A DNA stretch of 64,000 bases from JAJXWB01 sp046349215 (GCA_046349215.1 JAXMCV010000001.1:558001-622000); one strand, 5' to 3'. Positions 47,789 through 58,075 are shown, counted from the stretch's first letter. Numbers and translations: made by a program. The notes: generated by a model not told the origin, from the sequence alone.

Positions 47789-49147
47789 CTATTTCTTTTT
47801 CTTCCCGGCGTTCGCCGCCCGAAACCGGGCGGCCCAGCCCGGCTTCTCGACCTGACGCCCGCGTCCGATCGCCAGCGCGTCCGGAGATACGTCGGTCGTG
47901 ACGACCGAACCGGAGCCCACATAGGCGCCTGCGCCGACCCGGACGGGAGCGACCAGCGACGAATTGGTGCCGATGAAGGCGTCTTCGCCGACCTCGGTGC
48001 GGAATTTCGAATAGCCGTCGTAATTGCAGGTGATGACGCCCGCCCCGATGTTGACGCGCGCGCCGATGGCTGCGTCGCCGATATAGGCGAGGTGATTGGC
48101 CTTGGCGCCTTCGCCGATCGCAGAGGCCTTCACCTCGACGAAATTGCCGATATGCGCATCCCGGCCGATCTGCGCTCCCGGACGCAGGCGGGCGAACGGA
48201 CCGACGATCGCGCCCTCGGCGACGGTGGCGCCTTCCAGATGGCTGTTGGCGCGGATCGTGACGCGGTCTCCGATCTTCACGCCCGGCGCGAAGAAGACGT
48301 TCGGTTCAATCACCACATCACGGCCAAGGATCGTGTCGGCGCTGAGATAAACCGTGTCGGGGGCTATCATCGTCACGCCCGCGCGCATGGCGTTTTCGCG
48401 CATACGCGCCTGCGCCGTCGCCTCGCAGGCGGCGAGTTGCACGCGATCGTTGACGCCCTGCACTTCCGCTTCGGGCGCCACCCGATAGCCGGTCGCAAGC
48501 CCCCTGGCCCGGGCGCCGGCCACCACGTCCGTCAAATAGAATTCCTTCTGCGCGTTCGTCGCTTCGACCGCGGCGAGCAGGGAAAGCGCCTGCGCGCCCG
48601 ACAGCGCCATCAATCCGGCGTTGCACAGGCGGGTGGCGCGCTCGGAATCGGTTGCGTCCTTGTGTTCGCGAATAGCGACGAGCGAGCCGGACGCATCGAC
48701 CAGCAACCGCCCGTATCCGTCGGGAACGGCCGCCTCGAAGCCGAGCGCCGCAACCGCATCTCCGGACGCCACGGCGTCACGCAGCGCGCGAAATGTTTCC
48801 GGGCGGACCAGGGGCGTGTCGGCGAAGGCGATCAAGATATCGTCCCAGCCGCGCTCCAGCGCCAGGCGCGCGGCGAGAACGGCGTGGGCGGTGCCGAGGC
48901 GCTCGGTCTGAACGAAGATTTCGGCGTCCGGCGCCGCCTTGCGGACGGCTTCCGCGACGTCGGCGCGATCGGGTCCCACGACCACGGCCAACCCGTCCGC
49001 GCCGGCCGCCTGCACGGCGGCGAGGACGTGGGCGAGCATGCTGGCGTTGGCGATCTCGTGGAGAACCTTCGGCCGCGAGGAGCGCATGCGCGTTCCCTCG
49101 CCCGCCGCCAGCACCACCGCGAGACAGCGACGGGCGGATTCATTCAT
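47789..49147 (-). CDS. glmU: Bifunctional UDP-N-acetylglucosamine pyrophosphorylase / glucosamine-1-phosphate N-acetyltransferase
   Basis: This 452-aa enzyme has two domains. The N-terminal nucleotidyltransferase (to about residue 235) starts AVVLAAGEGTRMRSSRPKVLHEI. The C-terminal left-handed beta-helix is made of hexapeptide repeats (for example IGDRVTIRANSHLEGATV, IGRDAHIGNFVEVKAS, GARVNIGAGVITCNYDG). It converts glucosamine-1-phosphate to UDP-GlcNAc. The start follows GGAGAAGGTT. A basic tail (NAGKKKK) ends the chain. Together with glmS it supplies the precursor for peptidoglycan and lipopolysaccharide. Confidence 0.97.
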   Translation of the reverse strand: MNESARRCLAVVLAAGEGTRMRSSRPKVLHEIANASMLAHVLAAVQAAGADGLAVVVGPDRADVAEAVRKAAPDAEIFVQTERLGTAHAVLAARLALERGWDDILIAFADTPLVRPETFRALRDAVASGDAVAALGFEAAVPDGYGRLLVDASGSLVAIREHKDATDSERATRLCNAGLMALSGAQALSLLAAVEATNAQKEFYLTDVVAGARARGLATGYRVAPEAEVQGVNDRVQLAACEATAQARMRENAMRAGVTMIAPDTVYLSADTILGRDVVIEPNVFFAPGVKIGDRVTIRANSHLEGATVAEGAIVGPFARLRPGAQIGRDAHIGNFVEVKASAIGEGAKANHLAYIGDAAIGARVNIGAGVITCNYDGYSKFRTEVGEDAFIGTNSSLVAPVRVGAGAYVGSGSVVTTDVSPDALAIGRGRQVEKPGWAARFRAANAGKKKK

Positions 49148-49326
49148 AACCTTCTCCGGGATCGTTCAGACGGGCTCTGCGCCGTTGCCAAAATACATGG
49201 AGAGTATAAACACGGGCTTGCGGTGGAGATAGTTCGCAAGCTTCGCCGATCTGTCGGTCTGGCGGGCGTGTTCCGGGACGCCTCGCGCGGGAAACCGCCG
49301 GAACGCGGAAGAAGGCGTCAGATCAG

Positions 49327-50847
49327 ATGATCGTGCGTAGAGACGTGTTGAAGGGCGTCGCCGGCAGCGTCGGACTGGCCATGGCCGGGACCGCGCAGGC
49401 CCAGGGGACCGGCGCCGAACCGGCATCGCCGTTCCACCCCTCCTCCATCGCCGATCTCGCGCGAACCATCGCAAAACAGCCCTTCAAGGGGCCGCCCACC
49501 GATCTGCCGGAACCCTTCAGCGCGCTGAACTACGATCAATATGTCGGGGTTCGCTACCGCAAGGATCGCGTGATCTGGGGGGACGACAAGACCGGCTTCG
49601 TGATCGAGCCGCTGCACCGCGGCTTCGTCTTCAACGCCCACATGCAGATCAATCTGGTCGAAGACGGCATGTCGCGCCGCCTCGCCTACGATTCCGGCAA
49701 TTTCGAGTTCGGCTCGGTTCGGCCGCCGGCCAATGTCGGCGACATCGGCTTTTCCGGGTTTCGCGTGCTCGCGCAGCAGGATGGCCGGCTGTCGGAGATC
49801 GCCATCTTCCAGGGCGCGAGCTTTTTCCGCGCCCGGGCGCCCGGGCAGACGTTCGGTGTTCAGGCGCGCGGCCTGTCGCTGAAAACCGCCGATCCGCGCG
49901 GCGAGGAATTCCCGCTGTTCAAGGCGGTCTGGATCGAAAAGCCGTCGCTCGCCGCCAATGCCCTGGTCATTCACGCGCTCCTGGATTCCGAGAGCGTCGC
50001 CGGGGCGTACCGCTTCACGATGCGGCCGGGCGAGGCGATCATCGTCGACACGGAAATGACCCTGTGTCCGCGCGCCAATGTCGAGAACGTCGGCATTGCA
50101 GCGATGAGCGGCACGAGCATCTCCTCGCCGCTGGATCGGCGCCGTCCGGACGACGTGCGACCCATTATCGCCGAGCTGAACGGCCTGCAGATGCTGACCG
50201 GTCGCGACGAATGGATCTGGCGACCAGTCACCAACCGCTCGACCCTGCAGATTTCCTCATTCGTCGACGACAATCCGAAAGGCTTTGGCTTTCTTCAGCG
50301 CAACCGCGACTTCGAATCCTACCAGGACGACGAAGCGCATTGGGAAACCCGCCCCTCGGTGTGGATCGAGCCCCTGTCCGAGTTCGGGGCGGGCAACGTG
50401 CAGCTGACCGAAATCCCGGCGGAGTCCGACACCAACAGCAATTGCATCGCCTATTGGCGCCCCAACGGCGGTCTCGTCGCCGGCAAGGAACAGAGCTGGG
50501 CCTACCGGCAGTTCTGGTGCTGGGAGCCGCCCGCCCGGCCCTCGCAGCTCACGGTCTTCGAATCCCGGGGCGGGCGTGGCAGCGCCGCCAAGCGCCGCCG
50601 TTTTGTCGTCGCATTTACAGGCGATGCGCTTGGGGATGCGCAAAGCTTGCGGGAGCCCAAGCCGGCGCTATCTGTCTTCTCGGGCTCGCTGGCGTCGATG
50701 CGCTCTTATCTCTATCGTGACCGCAAGCTCTACCGGGTCGTCTTCGAATTCGACCCCGGCGGGGAGCCGCAGGCCGAAATGCGCCTGGTGATCGAAGCCG
50801 ACGGCAAACCAGTTAGCGAGACCTGGCTCTACAGATGGACGCCCTGA
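49327..50847 (+). CDS. opgG: Periplasmic glucan biosynthesis protein OpgG/OpgD (MdoG)
   Basis: This 506-aa exported protein starts with a twin-arginine signal (IVRRDVLKGVAGSVGLAMAG, cleavage near AQAQ). The MdoG domain shows YDQYVGVRYRKDRVIW, GFVFNAHMQINLV, FQGASFFRARAPGQTFGVQARGLSLKTA and SSFVDDNPKGFGFLQRNRDFESYQDDEAHWETRPSVWIEP, the conserved core. It processes or branches the beta-glucan chains in the periplasm. The Tat leader fits the OpgD subtype more than OpgG. It overlaps opgH by 13 bases, so the two are translated from one message. Confidence 0.93.
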   Translation: MIVRRDVLKGVAGSVGLAMAGTAQAQGTGAEPASPFHPSSIADLARTIAKQPFKGPPTDLPEPFSALNYDQYVGVRYRKDRVIWGDDKTGFVIEPLHRGFVFNAHMQINLVEDGMSRRLAYDSGNFEFGSVRPPANVGDIGFSGFRVLAQQDGRLSEIAIFQGASFFRARAPGQTFGVQARGLSLKTADPRGEEFPLFKAVWIEKPSLAANALVIHALLDSESVAGAYRFTMRPGEAIIVDTEMTLCPRANVENVGIAAMSGTSISSPLDRRRPDDVRPIIAELNGLQMLTGRDEWIWRPVTNRSTLQISSFVDDNPKGFGFLQRNRDFESYQDDEAHWETRPSVWIEPLSEFGAGNVQLTEIPAESDTNSNCIAYWRPNGGLVAGKEQSWAYRQFWCWEPPARPSQLTVFESRGGRGSAAKRRRFVVAFTGDALGDAQSLREPKPALSVFSGSLASMRSYLYRDRKLYRVVFEFDPGGEPQAEMRLVIEADGKPVSETWLYRWTP

Positions 50848-53024
50848 TCGACAGTCGTCCCGGCCCCGGCCTCACAGCGGCGCCGACCATGCCGCCGGAA
50901 TCGGCCCTGGCCATGCCGGTCCAGAGCCTGTCGCGGTTCGACAAGTCGCAACGCCGCCATTGGGTGCTGAAATCCAGCCAGAACACCCCCTGGCTCGCCC
51001 GTCTCGCCGTGTTCGGCGGCGGCCTCGCGCTGACGGCCTACGGCGCTTACGAAATGTACCGTGTCGTCGACGTCGGCGGCGTGACCCTTCTCAAATGGGC
51101 GCTGCTGCTGCTGTTCGTCGCGAATTTCTCCTGGATCGCGCTCGCCTTCACCAGCGGCGTTGTCGGGTTCGTCTGGTCGATGATCCACGGCCGCGCCTTG
51201 CGCGACATGCCCGCCGCGCTGTCCACGCGCACGGCGGTGGTGATGCCGATCTACAACGAGGCGCCGAGCCGGGTGTTCGGCTCCCTGCAGGCGATCTGGG
51301 AGGACGTGGAGGCGACCGGCCTCGGCGGCCATTTCGACTGGTTCTTCCTGTCCGACACGACCGACCCGGACATCTGGATCGCTGAAGAACGCGCGCTGAT
51401 CGCGTTACGGGAGCGGCTTGGCCCCGACTGTCGGGTCTACTATCGCCACCGCGCCAAGAACACGAGCCGCAAGGCCGGCAATATCGCCGATTTCGTGACG
51501 CGCTGGGGCGGCGCCTATCCGCAGATGGTCGTGCTCGACGCCGACAGCCTGATGACCGGCCACGCCATCGTCACGCTGGCTGCGCGCATGGAGGCCGATC
51601 CCGACGCCGGCATCATCCAGACGCTGCCGCTCATCATCAATCGCAACACGCTCTTCGCGCGCGTGCAGCAATTCGCAGCGCGCATCTATGGACCGGTCAT
51701 CGCCTCCGGACTGTCCGCCTGGATGGGCCGCGACGGCAATTACTGGGGCCATAACGCCATCATCCGCACCGCCGCCTTCGCGGCGCATTGCGGCCTGCCC
51801 GACCTGCGCGGCAAGCCGCCGTTCGGCGGGCACATCCTCAGCCACGATTTCGTCGAGGCGGCGCTGATCCGCCGCGCCGGCTATTCCGTCTACATGCTGC
51901 CGACGCTCAAAGGCTCGTACGAAGAGAGCCCGCCGTCGCTGATCGACGTGTCGACGCGCGACCGCCGCTGGTGCCAGGGCAATCTGCAGCACACGCGGCT
52001 CCTGCCGACCAAGGGGCTTCACTGGGCGTCGCGACAGCATTTCCTGACCGGCATATTCGGCTATCTCGCCTCGCCTCTGTGGATGCTGCAACTCGTCATC
52101 GGCATCATGATCGTGCTGCAGGCGACCTACATCCGTCCGGAATATTTCACGAGCGAGTTCACCCTGTTTCCGACCTGGCCGCGGTTCGACGCCGAACGGT
52201 CGCTGGCGCTGTTCGCGTTGACGATGAGCATCCTGCTGGCGCCGAAATTCTTCGGTCTGATTCTGGCGATGTTCGACGGCGAGACGCGTCGCGGCGCCGG
52301 CGGCTTCATCCGGCTGTTCGTTTCGGGCCTGCTGGAAATCATCATGTCGGCATTGCTCGCGCCGATCATGATGCTGGTGCAGAGCGGGCACGTCATGCAC
52401 ATCCTGTTCGGATTCGACACCGGATGGAATCCGCAGCGTCGCGACGACGGCTCGATCCCGTTCCAGGCGATCGTGCGCAAGCATCGTTCCCACATGGCGC
52501 TCGGCATCGCGAGCCTGATCGCCGGCCTGCTGATCTCGCCGTCGCTGGTCGCATGGATGTCTCCGACGATCATCGGCCTCATCCTCGCCATTCCGATTTC
52601 ATGGGCGAGCGGCCAGCTTGCGCTCGGCCTCGGCCTGAAGCGCATCGGTCTGCTGCAGACGCCCGAGGAAAAGAACGTCCCGCCGATCGCCGACCGCGCC
52701 AACGCGCTCGGGCGGGAACTCGCGGCCGAGCACGACGATCACATCGATTGCATCCGGCTCATTCACGCCGACGCCGCCTTCCGCGCCGCGCACGAAGCCT
52801 TCCTGCCGGATTACCGCCGTCGCGCAAAGGGCGATATCACGCCCGAACGCGCGCTGGCGGAAGCCAAGCTCAACGACGCCGAGTCGATCGAGGATGCGAT
52901 CGCCTGGCTGAAGCCGAAGGAGCGCATGGTCGCCTTGCATGACCGCGCGCTGATCGACGTCATCGCCCGCCTGCCGTCGGCGGATGCGTCGCTGACCGTC
53001 ACCGACGAGGAACGGGCTGCCTGA
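50835..53024 (+). CDS. opgH: Glucans biosynthesis glucosyltransferase OpgH (MdoH)
   Basis: This 729-aa inner-membrane family 2 glycosyltransferase has transmembrane segments on both sides of a cytoplasmic GT domain. The domain has TAVVMPIYNEAPSRVFGSLQA, the acidic VVLDADSLMTGH and the acceptor motif RDRRWCQGNLQHTRLL with Q-x-x-R-W. It polymerises glucose from UDP-glucose into osmoregulated periplasmic glucans and extrudes them. The ATG lies inside the end of opgG. The C-terminal soluble tail is long, rich in Ala and acidic residues. Confidence 0.95.
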   Translation: MDALIDSRPGPGLTAAPTMPPESALAMPVQSLSRFDKSQRRHWVLKSSQNTPWLARLAVFGGGLALTAYGAYEMYRVVDVGGVTLLKWALLLLFVANFSWIALAFTSGVVGFVWSMIHGRALRDMPAALSTRTAVVMPIYNEAPSRVFGSLQAIWEDVEATGLGGHFDWFFLSDTTDPDIWIAEERALIALRERLGPDCRVYYRHRAKNTSRKAGNIADFVTRWGGAYPQMVVLDADSLMTGHAIVTLAARMEADPDAGIIQTLPLIINRNTLFARVQQFAARIYGPVIASGLSAWMGRDGNYWGHNAIIRTAAFAAHCGLPDLRGKPPFGGHILSHDFVEAALIRRAGYSVYMLPTLKGSYEESPPSLIDVSTRDRRWCQGNLQHTRLLPTKGLHWASRQHFLTGIFGYLASPLWMLQLVIGIMIVLQATYIRPEYFTSEFTLFPTWPRFDAERSLALFALTMSILLAPKFFGLILAMFDGETRRGAGGFIRLFVSGLLEIIMSALLAPIMMLVQSGHVMHILFGFDTGWNPQRRDDGSIPFQAIVRKHRSHMALGIASLIAGLLISPSLVAWMSPTIIGLILAIPISWASGQLALGLGLKRIGLLQTPEEKNVPPIADRANALGRELAAEHDDHIDCIRLIHADAAFRAAHEAFLPDYRRRAKGDITPERALAEAKLNDAESIEDAIAWLKPKERMVALHDRALIDVIARLPSADASLTVTDEERAA

Positions 53025-53050
53025 CTCCTATCATCAACAGGGAGAGAGAC

Positions 53051-54496
53051 ATGAACGCGCCGGTTTTTGCCCCTGACATCTCGATTCCCGAGGAATTCCG
53101 GTCCTGCTTCGAGCGGCAGCGCGCCGCCTATCTCGCGGCGCCGGAGCCGAGCTACGAGCAGCGCCTGTCCGACCTCAAGTCGCTCGCCCGCCTCCTGAAG
53201 GACAACAAGGACGAGCTGGTCGCGGCGATCAACGCCGACTACGGCAACCGCTCGGAGTTCGAGACGCTGTTCGCCGAATATTTCGTCTCGCTCGAGACGA
53301 TCAAGGACGCGACGAAAAAGCTGAAGAAATGGATGAAGCCGCAGGCCCGGCACGCCGATTTCCTGACCTATCCCGGCGCGCGCAACCGGGTCATCCCGCA
53401 GCCGCTGGGCGTCGTCGGCGTCATCGTGCCGTGGAACTTCCCGCTCAACCTCTCCTTCACGCCGCTGGCCGCAATCATCGCCGCCGGCAACCGCGCCATG
53501 GTGAAGATGTCGGAAAATTCGCAGCGCCTCGCGCAGGTGCTGATGCGCATCACGCCGAATTACTTCCCTGCGGAAAAGCTGTCGTTCTTCGAGGACGGCG
53601 GCGGACGAGGCCCTGCCTTCTCGTCGTTGCCGTTCGATCACCTGCTGTTCACCGGCTCAGGCGCGACGGGCCGCTCGGTCATGGCCAATGCGGCGAAGAA
53701 CCTCACGCCCGTGACGCTCGAACTCGGCGGCAAGTCTCCCGCGATCGTCGCACCCGACTTTCCTCTCCAGAAAGCGGCGGAACGCATCTACTGGGTGAAG
53801 ATGTTCAACGCCGGCCAGATCTGCACGAATGTCGATTACGCATTCGTGCCGGAAGGCAAGCAGGACGAATTCGTCGCGCACGGCAAGCGGCTCATCGCCA
53901 AGCGCTATCCCGATCTCAACGGACAGGATTTCACGTCGATCATCGACGAACGCGCCTTCGCGCGCCTGCAATCGACGCTCGAAGACGCGCGCGCGAAAGG
54001 CGCGACCATCGTCAACCTGGCGGAAGGCCAGATGCCGAGCGCCAACATGCGCAAGTTCGCGCCGCATGTCGTGCTGAATCCGACCGAAGACATGATCGTC
54101 ATGCAGCGCGAGATTTTCGGCCCGATCCTGCCGGTGAAGACCTACAGGGATCGCCAGGAGGTCGCCGATTACGTCAACGCGCACGACCGGCCGCTGGCCA
54201 TGTATCCGTTCACGAATGACAGCGAGACGCGCGATTTCTACATTTCGCGCGTCATGTCGGGCGGCGTGACGGTCAACGACACGCTGCTGCATGTCGGCCA
54301 GCACGACATGCCGTTCGGCGGCGTCGGCGCCAGCGGCATGGGCCATTACCACGGCTACGAGGGCTTCGTGACCTTCTCGAAGCTGCGCCCGATCTTCTAC
54401 CAGGGGCCGTTCTCGGCCATACAGATGATGTTCCAGCCGCCCTATGCTAAGGGGCCGATGAAGCTCCTGCAGCGCATGATCAAGATGAAGACGTAG
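53051..54496 (+). CDS. calB: Coniferyl-aldehyde dehydrogenase family protein
   Basis: This 481-aa protein is an NAD(P)-dependent aldehyde dehydrogenase. It has the Rossmann-type VVGVIVPWNFPLNLSFTP, the Glu in TLELGGKSPAIV, the catalytic Cys in FNAGQICTNVDY and the EIFGPILPV motif. The C-terminal HDMPFGGVGASGMGHYHGYEGF and membrane-directed tail resemble coniferyl and long-chain aldehyde dehydrogenases. Substrate assignment is tentative. A GGGAGAGAGAC stands just before the start. It follows opgH by 26 bp and could be read through from it. Confidence 0.85.
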   Translation: MNAPVFAPDISIPEEFRSCFERQRAAYLAAPEPSYEQRLSDLKSLARLLKDNKDELVAAINADYGNRSEFETLFAEYFVSLETIKDATKKLKKWMKPQARHADFLTYPGARNRVIPQPLGVVGVIVPWNFPLNLSFTPLAAIIAAGNRAMVKMSENSQRLAQVLMRITPNYFPAEKLSFFEDGGGRGPAFSSLPFDHLLFTGSGATGRSVMANAAKNLTPVTLELGGKSPAIVAPDFPLQKAAERIYWVKMFNAGQICTNVDYAFVPEGKQDEFVAHGKRLIAKRYPDLNGQDFTSIIDERAFARLQSTLEDARAKGATIVNLAEGQMPSANMRKFAPHVVLNPTEDMIVMQREIFGPILPVKTYRDRQEVADYVNAHDRPLAMYPFTNDSETRDFYISRVMSGGVTVNDTLLHVGQHDMPFGGVGASGMGHYHGYEGFVTFSKLRPIFYQGPFSAIQMMFQPPYAKGPMKLLQRMIKMKT

Positions 54497-54584
54497 CAGC
54501 GATCCGGCTCATGGCGATCGACTAGCGTCCGTTTCGTTCTGCCTACATAGCTGAGGGCGTGAAGCGGAAGAAAACCCTGAGTGC

Positions 54585-54650
54585 GTCATGCCCGCGCTTG
54601 TCGTGGGCGTTCCGCGTGGATGGCCGGGACAAGCCCGGCCATGACGGCAA
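54585..54650. repeat. REP-like hairpins, same family as 11401-11535
   Basis: An exact copy of the 23-base hairpin atggccggg-acaag-cccggccat occupies 54620-54642, preceded by a degenerate partner (catgcccgcgcttgtcgtgggcg, near 54587-54609). It lies between two convergent genes. Apart from this repeat the 226-bp gap contains nothing recognisable. Confidence 0.7.
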
Positions 54651-54722
54651 GAATTGCGTTCGCTTTCGTCGATAGCGGACAACCGCTCGACGAGTCGAAA
54701 ACCGCGCGTTTGCCTTCGCGCC

Positions 54723-55592
54723 CTACTTCGCGTCCAGCCGCAGCGCGCGGATAGCGTTCTTTTTGAGAATGAGATCGTGGATTTCGGGCTTGAAGCCTGC
54801 GTCCTTGAACTGCGCGATCCACTTGTCCGGCTTGATGAGCGGGAAGTCCGAGCCGAACAGCATCTTGTTGCGCAACTGGCCGTTCGCGTATTGCACGACC
54901 TGCGGCGGGAAGTATTTCGGCATCCAGCCCGACAGGTCGATGTAGATGTTCTCCTTGTGGAGCGCCATCGACAGGGCTTCGTCCGTCCACGGCCACGAGG
55001 GGTGGGCAAGGATGATCGTCATGTCGGGGAAATCGACCGCGACATCGTCGATGTGAATGGGCTGCGAATATTTCAGGCGCAGGCCGCCGCCGCCGGGCAG
55101 GCCGGTGCCCATGCCCGAATGGCCGGTGTGGAAGATCGCCGGCAGCTTGTAGTGCGCGATGACCTCGTAGAGCTTGTAGGCCAGCTTGTCGTTTGGATAG
55201 AAGCCCTGGCAGGTCGGGTGGAACTTGAAGCCCTTGACCGCGCCGGATTCGATCAGGTCGCGCGCCTCGCGCACGCCCATCATGCCCTTGTGCGGATCAA
55301 TGGATGCAAACGCGATCATCATGTCGGAATTTTCGCGCGCCGCCTCGGCGATTTCGTCGTTGGGGATGCGGCGGTTGCCGATCTGGAACTCGCTGTCGAC
55401 CGTGAACATCACGAGGCCGATCTTCTGCTCGCGATAATATTTCACCGTCTCGGCGATGGTCGGGCGCGGACCGGCCTTGAAGTACTTGTTCGCGGCGTCC
55501 TCGAAGGGCTGCCAATATTCGTCTGGCCCCTGGCGGCAGGACACTTCCGCGTGGGTGTGAACGTCGATGGCGATGAGGTCGTCGATCTTCAT
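54723..55592 (-). CDS. Amidohydrolase 2 family protein (ACMSD/resorcylate-decarboxylase-like)
   Basis: This 289-aa TIM-barrel protein starts IDDLIAIDVHTHAEV with the metal-binding HxH. It continues with AFASIDPHKG, VKGFKFHPTCQGFYP and IFHTGHSGMG, then TIILAHPSWPWTDEAL and the catalytic Asp in LFGSDFPLIK. Members hydrolyse or decarboxylate aromatic or cyclic acids using a zinc ion. The substrate is unknown. A compact AT-rich promoter region lies upstream, and the gene appears to stand alone. Confidence 0.85.
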   Translation of the reverse strand: MKIDDLIAIDVHTHAEVSCRQGPDEYWQPFEDAANKYFKAGPRPTIAETVKYYREQKIGLVMFTVDSEFQIGNRRIPNDEIAEAARENSDMMIAFASIDPHKGMMGVREARDLIESGAVKGFKFHPTCQGFYPNDKLAYKLYEVIAHYKLPAIFHTGHSGMGTGLPGGGGLRLKYSQPIHIDDVAVDFPDMTIILAHPSWPWTDEALSMALHKENIYIDLSGWMPKYFPPQVVQYANGQLRNKMLFGSDFPLIKPDKWIAQFKDAGFKPEIHDLILKKNAIRALRLDAK

Positions 55593-55626
55593 GGTCGCGC
55601 TTCCGATCCGGGCTTGGCTCCGGATT

Positions 55627-55654
55627 GTTATACATCATACCTATTGACTAGCAA
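55627..55654 (-). promoter_or_regulatory. Possible promoter of the amidohydrolase gene
   Basis: On the minus strand TTGCTA is followed after 16 bases by TATAAC, ending about 35 bp before the start codon. The spacer region (gtcaataggtatgatg) is markedly AT-rich for this genome. Confidence 0.4.
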
Positions 55655-55681
55655 GCCGCCGAGCCGAGCGGCTTCAACATC

Positions 55682-58075
55682 TTACGTCTTCCAGCGGCGC
55701 AGGAGCAAAGCGTTGCCAACCACGCTGACGCTCGACAGGGCCATGGCGGCGCCGGCCACGACCGGCGACAACATGCCCGCCGCCGCCGCCGGGATCATGA
55801 CCACATTGTAGGCGAAGGCCAGGAACAGGTTCTGCTTGATCTTGCGGGCCGTCGACCGCGACAGGTCGACGAGCGCGGCGACCTTCGTCAGGTCGTCGCC
55901 CGGCAACGCGACGCTGGCGGCCTCGAGCGCCGTCTCGCTGCCCGCGCCCATGGCGATCCCGACATCGCTCTCGGCGAGCGGCGGAGCATCGTTGACGCCG
56001 TCGCCGACCATCGCGACGACGCGCCCCATTTCGCGCAAGTCCCGAATGGCTGCGGCCTTGCCCTCGGGCGGCACGCCGGCGATCGCCTCGATGCCGCCGA
56101 GCTTTGTCGCAAAAGCGTTCGCTGCGCCGGCGCTGTCACCGGTCAGCATGACGGGCTTCAGTCCGAGCGCGCGCAACGTTGCAAGGGTCGGCGCAGCCTC
56201 TTCACGCAATTCGTCCGAAGTCACGATTAGGCCGAGCAGCCGCGGCGACGCCGCTTCGGCTGTCGCGACGAAGAAAGCGGTTCCGCCCTCGCCCTCGAAT
56301 TCGGCGGCGCGGTCAGCCAGCGCCCGCGCATCGACGCCGCTCTCGCGCATCAGCAGCGCATTGCCGACGAGAATATCGCGGCCGCCGACGCGCGCCGCGA
56401 GCCCGCGCCCGGGCCGCGCCTCGAAATTCTCGAGCGGCGCGAGCGTCAATCCATCGGCCTTCGAGCGCAGGACGATGGCGCGGCCGAGCGCATGTTCGCT
56501 GCCCTGTTCTGCCGACGCCGCCAATTGCAGCAGGGCCGTCGTATCGCCGTCGAGCGCGACGATGTCGGCGACGACGGGCTGTCCCTTCGTCAGCGTGCCC
56601 GTCTTGTCGAAGACGAACGTGTCGACCTTGCGCGCCAGGTCGAGCGCGGAGGCGTCCTTGACGAGAATGCCGGAACGCGCGCCGGCTCCCATGCCGACCG
56701 CGACCGCCGCCGGCGTCGCGAGGCCGAGCGCGCAAGGGCATGAGACGACGAGCAGGCTGATCGCGTTGACGAGCGCCGGTTCGAAACCCGCCCCGTAGAG
56801 CATCCAGCCCGCGAAGGTGAGGATCGCGAGCACGACCACGCCCGGCACGAATACGGACGCGACCTTGTCGACGGCGGTCTGGATCGGCGCCTTCGACGAT
56901 TGCGCGCGCTCGACGAGCCGTATGATGCGCGACAGGCGGGAGGCGGAACCGACCGTCGTCGCGCGGATTTCGAGACGACCTGCGCCATTGACCGAACCGC
57001 CCGACACGTCGTCGCCGACGGCCTTGGCGACCGGACGCGACTCGCCGGTCAGCATGGACTCGTCGACCTCGCTGGCGCCCGCGACAATCCTGCCGTCGAC
57101 CGGAATGCGTTCGCCGGGACGCGCGACGACGACATCGCCGCTGCGCACCGCATCGACAGGCGATTCCGTTTCGACGCCATCCTTGAGGATGCGTGCGACG
57201 GGCGGGCGCAGGGCCGCCAGCGCCGCCACGGCGTCGCCCGTGGCGCGGCGTGCGCGCGCCTCGAGATACTTGCCGAGGAGCACGAAGGCGATGACCAGCG
57301 TCGCCGCCTCGAACGTCAGATGATGGCTGTGGCCGCCGGCGAGCCGCCACATGGCCAGAGCGAAGGCTGCGATCGAACCAAGCGAAACGAGCACGTCCAT
57401 GTTGGCCGCGCCGGCGCGCAGCGCGCGGTAGGCGCCGAGATGAAAGCGCGCGCCGGCGATCACGAACACGGGAGTCGCCAGCGCGAGTTGCAGCCAACCC
57501 GGCAGCAACGGCGCGCCTGTCGCGATCTCGAGGACCATGTTGGCGAGGAACGGCAGGGACAGGGCAAGCGCGCCGGCGAGCGTCCAGAATTCGCGCGCCC
57601 CGTCCCCTGCCCGCACGGCTTTGGCTTCGCCCTTGCGGATGGTCGCATCGAATCCGGCCATTTCGACCGCCTCGATGATCTCGCCGGGCGACACGAGACC
57701 CGACGCGATCGTCACATCCGCCGTCTCCGCCGGCAGGCTTACACGCGCGGATACGATGCCGGGCACGGCGGCGAGGTTCTTTTCCAGCCGCGCCACGCAG
57801 GCCGCGCAGGTCATGCCGGATACGTCCAGCAGGATTTCTTCGCGCGGCACGTCGTAGCCGGCGTCCTCGACGGCGGCGACCAGGGCGGCCGGGGTGGCTT
57901 CTTCGGTCGCCTCCACGCGCGCAGTCATGGCCGAGAGATTGACGGCCGCCGAGCCGACGCCCGGCACGGCCGCCAGCGCTTTCTCGACGCGGGACGAACA
58001 GGACGCGCAGGTCATGCCGTCGACGGGAAAGATGTATTCGTGAAGAGGCTTCTGGCCTGCCGCGCGGTCGAGCAT
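55682..58075 (-). CDS. copA: Copper-translocating P1B-type ATPase CopA
   Basis: This 797-aa pump has two N-terminal heavy-metal domains (GMTCASCSSRVEKAL and GMTCAACVARLEKNL). Eight transmembrane helices include the ion-binding CPC in VSCPCALGLATPAAV. It has the actuator TGES (MLTGESRPV), the phosphorylated Asp in FDKTGTLTKG, the SEQGSEHALG nucleotide-binding site and GDGVNDAPPLAESDVGIAMG. It exports Cu(I) from the cytoplasm. No copper-responsive regulator (CueR or CsoR) lies next to it; the nearest neighbour upstream is the divergent FIST gene. No copper chaperone gene is present. Confidence 0.96.
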   Translation of the reverse strand: MLDRAAGQKPLHEYIFPVDGMTCASCSSRVEKALAAVPGVGSAAVNLSAMTARVEATEEATPAALVAAVEDAGYDVPREEILLDVSGMTCAACVARLEKNLAAVPGIVSARVSLPAETADVTIASGLVSPGEIIEAVEMAGFDATIRKGEAKAVRAGDGAREFWTLAGALALSLPFLANMVLEIATGAPLLPGWLQLALATPVFVIAGARFHLGAYRALRAGAANMDVLVSLGSIAAFALAMWRLAGGHSHHLTFEAATLVIAFVLLGKYLEARARRATGDAVAALAALRPPVARILKDGVETESPVDAVRSGDVVVARPGERIPVDGRIVAGASEVDESMLTGESRPVAKAVGDDVSGGSVNGAGRLEIRATTVGSASRLSRIIRLVERAQSSKAPIQTAVDKVASVFVPGVVVLAILTFAGWMLYGAGFEPALVNAISLLVVSCPCALGLATPAAVAVGMGAGARSGILVKDASALDLARKVDTFVFDKTGTLTKGQPVVADIVALDGDTTALLQLAASAEQGSEHALGRAIVLRSKADGLTLAPLENFEARPGRGLAARVGGRDILVGNALLMRESGVDARALADRAAEFEGEGGTAFFVATAEAASPRLLGLIVTSDELREEAAPTLATLRALGLKPVMLTGDSAGAANAFATKLGGIEAIAGVPPEGKAAAIRDLREMGRVVAMVGDGVNDAPPLAESDVGIAMGAGSETALEAASVALPGDDLTKVAALVDLSRSTARKIKQNLFLAFAYNVVMIPAAAAGMLSPVVAGAAMALSSVSVVGNALLLRRWKT